Assembly (NCBI GenBank): GCA_030043175.1
Contig: JASHYD010000722.1
Coordinates: forward strand, 1-6,546
Direction of reading: 5' to 3'
DNA from: Xanthobacteraceae bacterium
GTDB lineage: Bacteria; Pseudomonadota; Alphaproteobacteria; Rhizobiales; Xanthobacteraceae
DNA: 6,546 bases
Part shown: positions 5,010 through 6,546 of the stretch, piece after piece
How the letters are laid out: each line of letters begins with the position of its first letter
Position numbering within the stretch: the stretch's first letter is position 1
Translations under genes and position numbers: made by a program
Notes under the pieces: generated by a model
Told to the model about the DNA's origin: nothing
The model's database searches: none
What the model saw: the letters and a program-made list of their open reading frames with translations, nothing else

Positions 5010-6546
5010 GAAGCCGGCTCCTGCTCGACATAGCGCGGGAATACCGGCATGGGCGGCGGCAGCGTACTGCCCGGCGCGAGACGGCCGGAGCCGCCGAGCG
5101 CCTTAAAATCGCGCCGATCGGTCGGCGCCGCAACGAGATCGAGCAGGCGCGCGGCCGCTCGCGGCATGAAAGGCTGCGCCACAATGCCAACCTGCCGGAT
5201 CACCTCGGCAGTCGTGTAGAGTACGGTGCCCTGGCGCTCCGGATCGCTCTTGGCGAGCGCCCAGGGGGCTTCGTTGGCGAAATAACGGTTCGCATCGGCA
5301 ACCACGGCCCACGCGGCGTTGAGCACCTGGTGCAACTGCTGCGTCTTCATCGCCTCGCGCGCCTTGCCGATCAGGGCGTCCGCAGCGGCAAGGAGCGTCT
5401 TATCGGCCTCGCTGAAGGCGCCAGGCGCCGGCAGAGTCCCGCCGCGGTTCTTGGCAATGATCGACAGCGAGCGTTGCGCAAGGTTGCCGAGGTCGTTGGC
5501 GAGGTCGGCATTGATGCGCATCACAATAGCGTCGTGGCTGTAAGTGCCGTCCTGTCCGAACGGCACTTCGCGCAGCAGGAAATAGCGCAGCTCGTCGACC
5601 CCGTACGCGTCAGCAAGTGCGAACGGATCGACCACGTTGCCGACCGATTTCGACATCTTCTCGCCGCGGTTGAACAGAAAGCCATGGCTGAAAATGCGCC
5701 GCGGCAAGTCGAGACCGGCCGACATGAGAAAAGCCGGCCAGTAAACGGCATGAAAGCGCACGATGTCCTTGCCGATCACGTGCAGATCGGCCGGCCAGTA
5801 GCGGCGGAATTTTGCGGCCTCGGTATCCGGATATCCGAGCGCGGTTATGTAGTTGGTAAGCGCATCCACCCACACATACATGATGTGCTTGGGATCGCCC
5901 GGCACCGGAATGCCCCAGGTGAACGTGGTGCGCGAGATCGACAGATCCTTCAGGCCGCCGCGCACGAAGCTCAAAACCTCGTTGAGGCGCTCGCGCGGCA
6001 ACACGAAATCCGGCGCCCGGCGGTAGAGATCGAGGAGCTTGTCCTGATAGGCCGAAAGGCGGAAGAAATAGCTCTCCTCCTCGACCCATTCGACCGGCGT
6101 TCCCTGTGGGCCGAGGCGCTTGCCGTCCTCGGCGAGCTTCGTCTCGGCCTCATCGTAGTAGGCCTCGTCGCGGACCGAATACCAGCCGGAATATTTCGAC
6201 AGATAGATGTCACCGGCATCCTTCATGCGGTCCCAGATCGCCGCCGAGGAAGCGTAATGCCGCGGCTCCGTGGTGCGGATGAAGTCGTCATTGGAGCAGT
6301 TGAGTCGCTCGACCATGGCGCGGAAGCGCGGCACATTGCGATCGCTCAGATCGCGCGCAGAGACGCCCTCGCGGTTCGCCGTCTGCAGCATCTTGATGCC
6401 GTGCTCGTCGGTTCCGGTTAGAAAATAGACGTCGTAGCCGTCGAGCCGCATGAACCGCGCAATCGCATCGGTCGCGATCGCCTCATATGCGTGGCCGATA
6501 TGCGGCACGCCGTTGGGATAGGAAATAGCTGTCGTGACGTAGAATC
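5006..6546 (-). CDS. metG: Methionyl-tRNA synthetase, 5' end beyond the window
   Basis: Class I aminoacyl-tRNA synthetase that charges tRNA(Met) with methionine in the cytoplasm. The frame stays open to the right edge (first full codon TTC at 6544), reading [20 protein letters not shown], so only a few N-terminal residues are missing. The GTG at 6508-6506 is an internal Val codon, not the start. Visible hallmarks are the HIGH signature (PHIGHAY), [10 protein letters not shown] of the catalytic fold, [23 protein letters not shown], and the KMSKS loop ([15 protein letters not shown] at 5659-5645). A C-terminal helical anticodon-binding domain follows. The connective insert carries YYDEAETK and [12 protein letters not shown] with no CxxC pairs, so this is the zinc-free short type. 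At about 515 aa it lacks the C-terminal tRNA-binding (Trbp111-like) domain found in E. coli MetG. It is first in the operon segment seen here and is coupled to tatD by a 4-nt overlap. The promoter is not in the window. Confidence 0.98.
   Translation of the reverse strand, partial: FYVTTAISYPNGVPHIGHAYEAIATDAIARFMRLDGYDVYFLTGTDEHGIKMLQTANREGVSARDLSDRNVPRFRAMVERLNCSNDDFIRTTEPRHYASSAAIWDRMKDAGDIYLSKYSGWYSVRDEAYYDEAETKLAEDGKRLGPQGTPVEWVEEESYFFRLSAYQDKLLDLYRRAPDFVLPRERLNEVLSFVRGGLKDLSISRTTFTWGIPVPGDPKHIMYVWVDALTNYITALGYPDTEAAKFRRYWPADLHVIGKDIVRFHAVYWPAFLMSAGLDLPRRIFSHGFLFNRGEKMSKSVGNVVDPFALADAYGVDELRYFLLREVPFGQDGTYSHDAIVMRINADLANDLGNLAQRSLSIIAKNRGGTLPAPGAFSEADKTLLAAADALIGKAREAMKTQQLHQVLNAAWAVVADANRYFANEAPWALAKSDPERQGTVLYTTAEVIRQVGIVAQPFMPRAAARLLDLVAAPTDRRDFKALGGSGRLAPGSTLPPPMPVFPRYVEQEPAS

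Noticed and set aside
5330..6421. 363-codon plus-strand open frame
   Set aside because: Lies entirely antisense to metG, whose HIGH and KMSKS motifs and uninterrupted frame leave no doubt about the true strand.
6506..6508. GTG as the metG start codon
   Set aside because: The frame continues upstream to the edge with the conserved residues [12 protein letters not shown], so this codon is an internal valine preceding PHIGH.

Overview
The window looks like the chromosome of an alphaproteobacterium, probably of the order Hyphomicrobiales (Bradyrhizobium/Rhodopseudomonas-like). This is inferred from the high GC content, the strong G/C bias at third codon positions, the short MetG followed by TatD and a PhnP-like hydrolase, and a GC-rich palindromic repeat of a kind common in that group. 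The genus cannot be fixed from this sequence alone. All five confident genes lie on the minus strand and fall into two blocks separated by about 790 bp of non-coding DNA.

Right block (3329 to the right edge): the 3' part of metG (methionyl-tRNA synthetase), then tatD (metal-dependent DNase/hydrolase family) overlapping it by 4 nt, then a metallo-beta-lactamase-fold hydrolase of the PhnP type 19 nt further on. The spacing indicates one operon, whose promoter lies outside the window. A GC-rich palindromic repeat sits at the tatD/hydrolase junction. It appears to have lengthened the TatD C-terminus, and it also supplies the purine-rich ribosome binding site of the hydrolase.

Left block (left edge to 2536): a two-gene RND efflux operon, with an AcrA/MexA-type lipoprotein adaptor followed after 11 nt by an AcrB/MexB-type inner membrane pump cut off by the window edge. 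Upstream of the adaptor are two 19-bp palindromes sharing the pattern TGACCGAAC-N-GTTCRGTCA, with a plausible promoter between them. This is the usual layout of a TetR-family-repressed pump, but no intact regulator gene lies on the divergent side within the window. Only short ORFs and a small coding-like fragment are there.

Middle (2537-3328): besides the operators, this gap holds a 28-bp sequence at 3196-3223 that closely matches the XerC/XerD recombination site dif (arms GATTCGCATAA and TTATGGAATAT around a 6-bp centre). If it is the chromosomal dif, the window spans the replication terminus. The metG operon would then be transcribed toward dif, co-directionally with its replication fork. 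The efflux operon would be transcribed away from dif, head-on to the opposite fork. Right beside dif is a 10-bp perfect inverted repeat, and to its left a 16-bp tandem duplication. The dif candidate and the paired operators are the most noteworthy items; I see no CRISPR array, insertion sequence, tRNA or rRNA.
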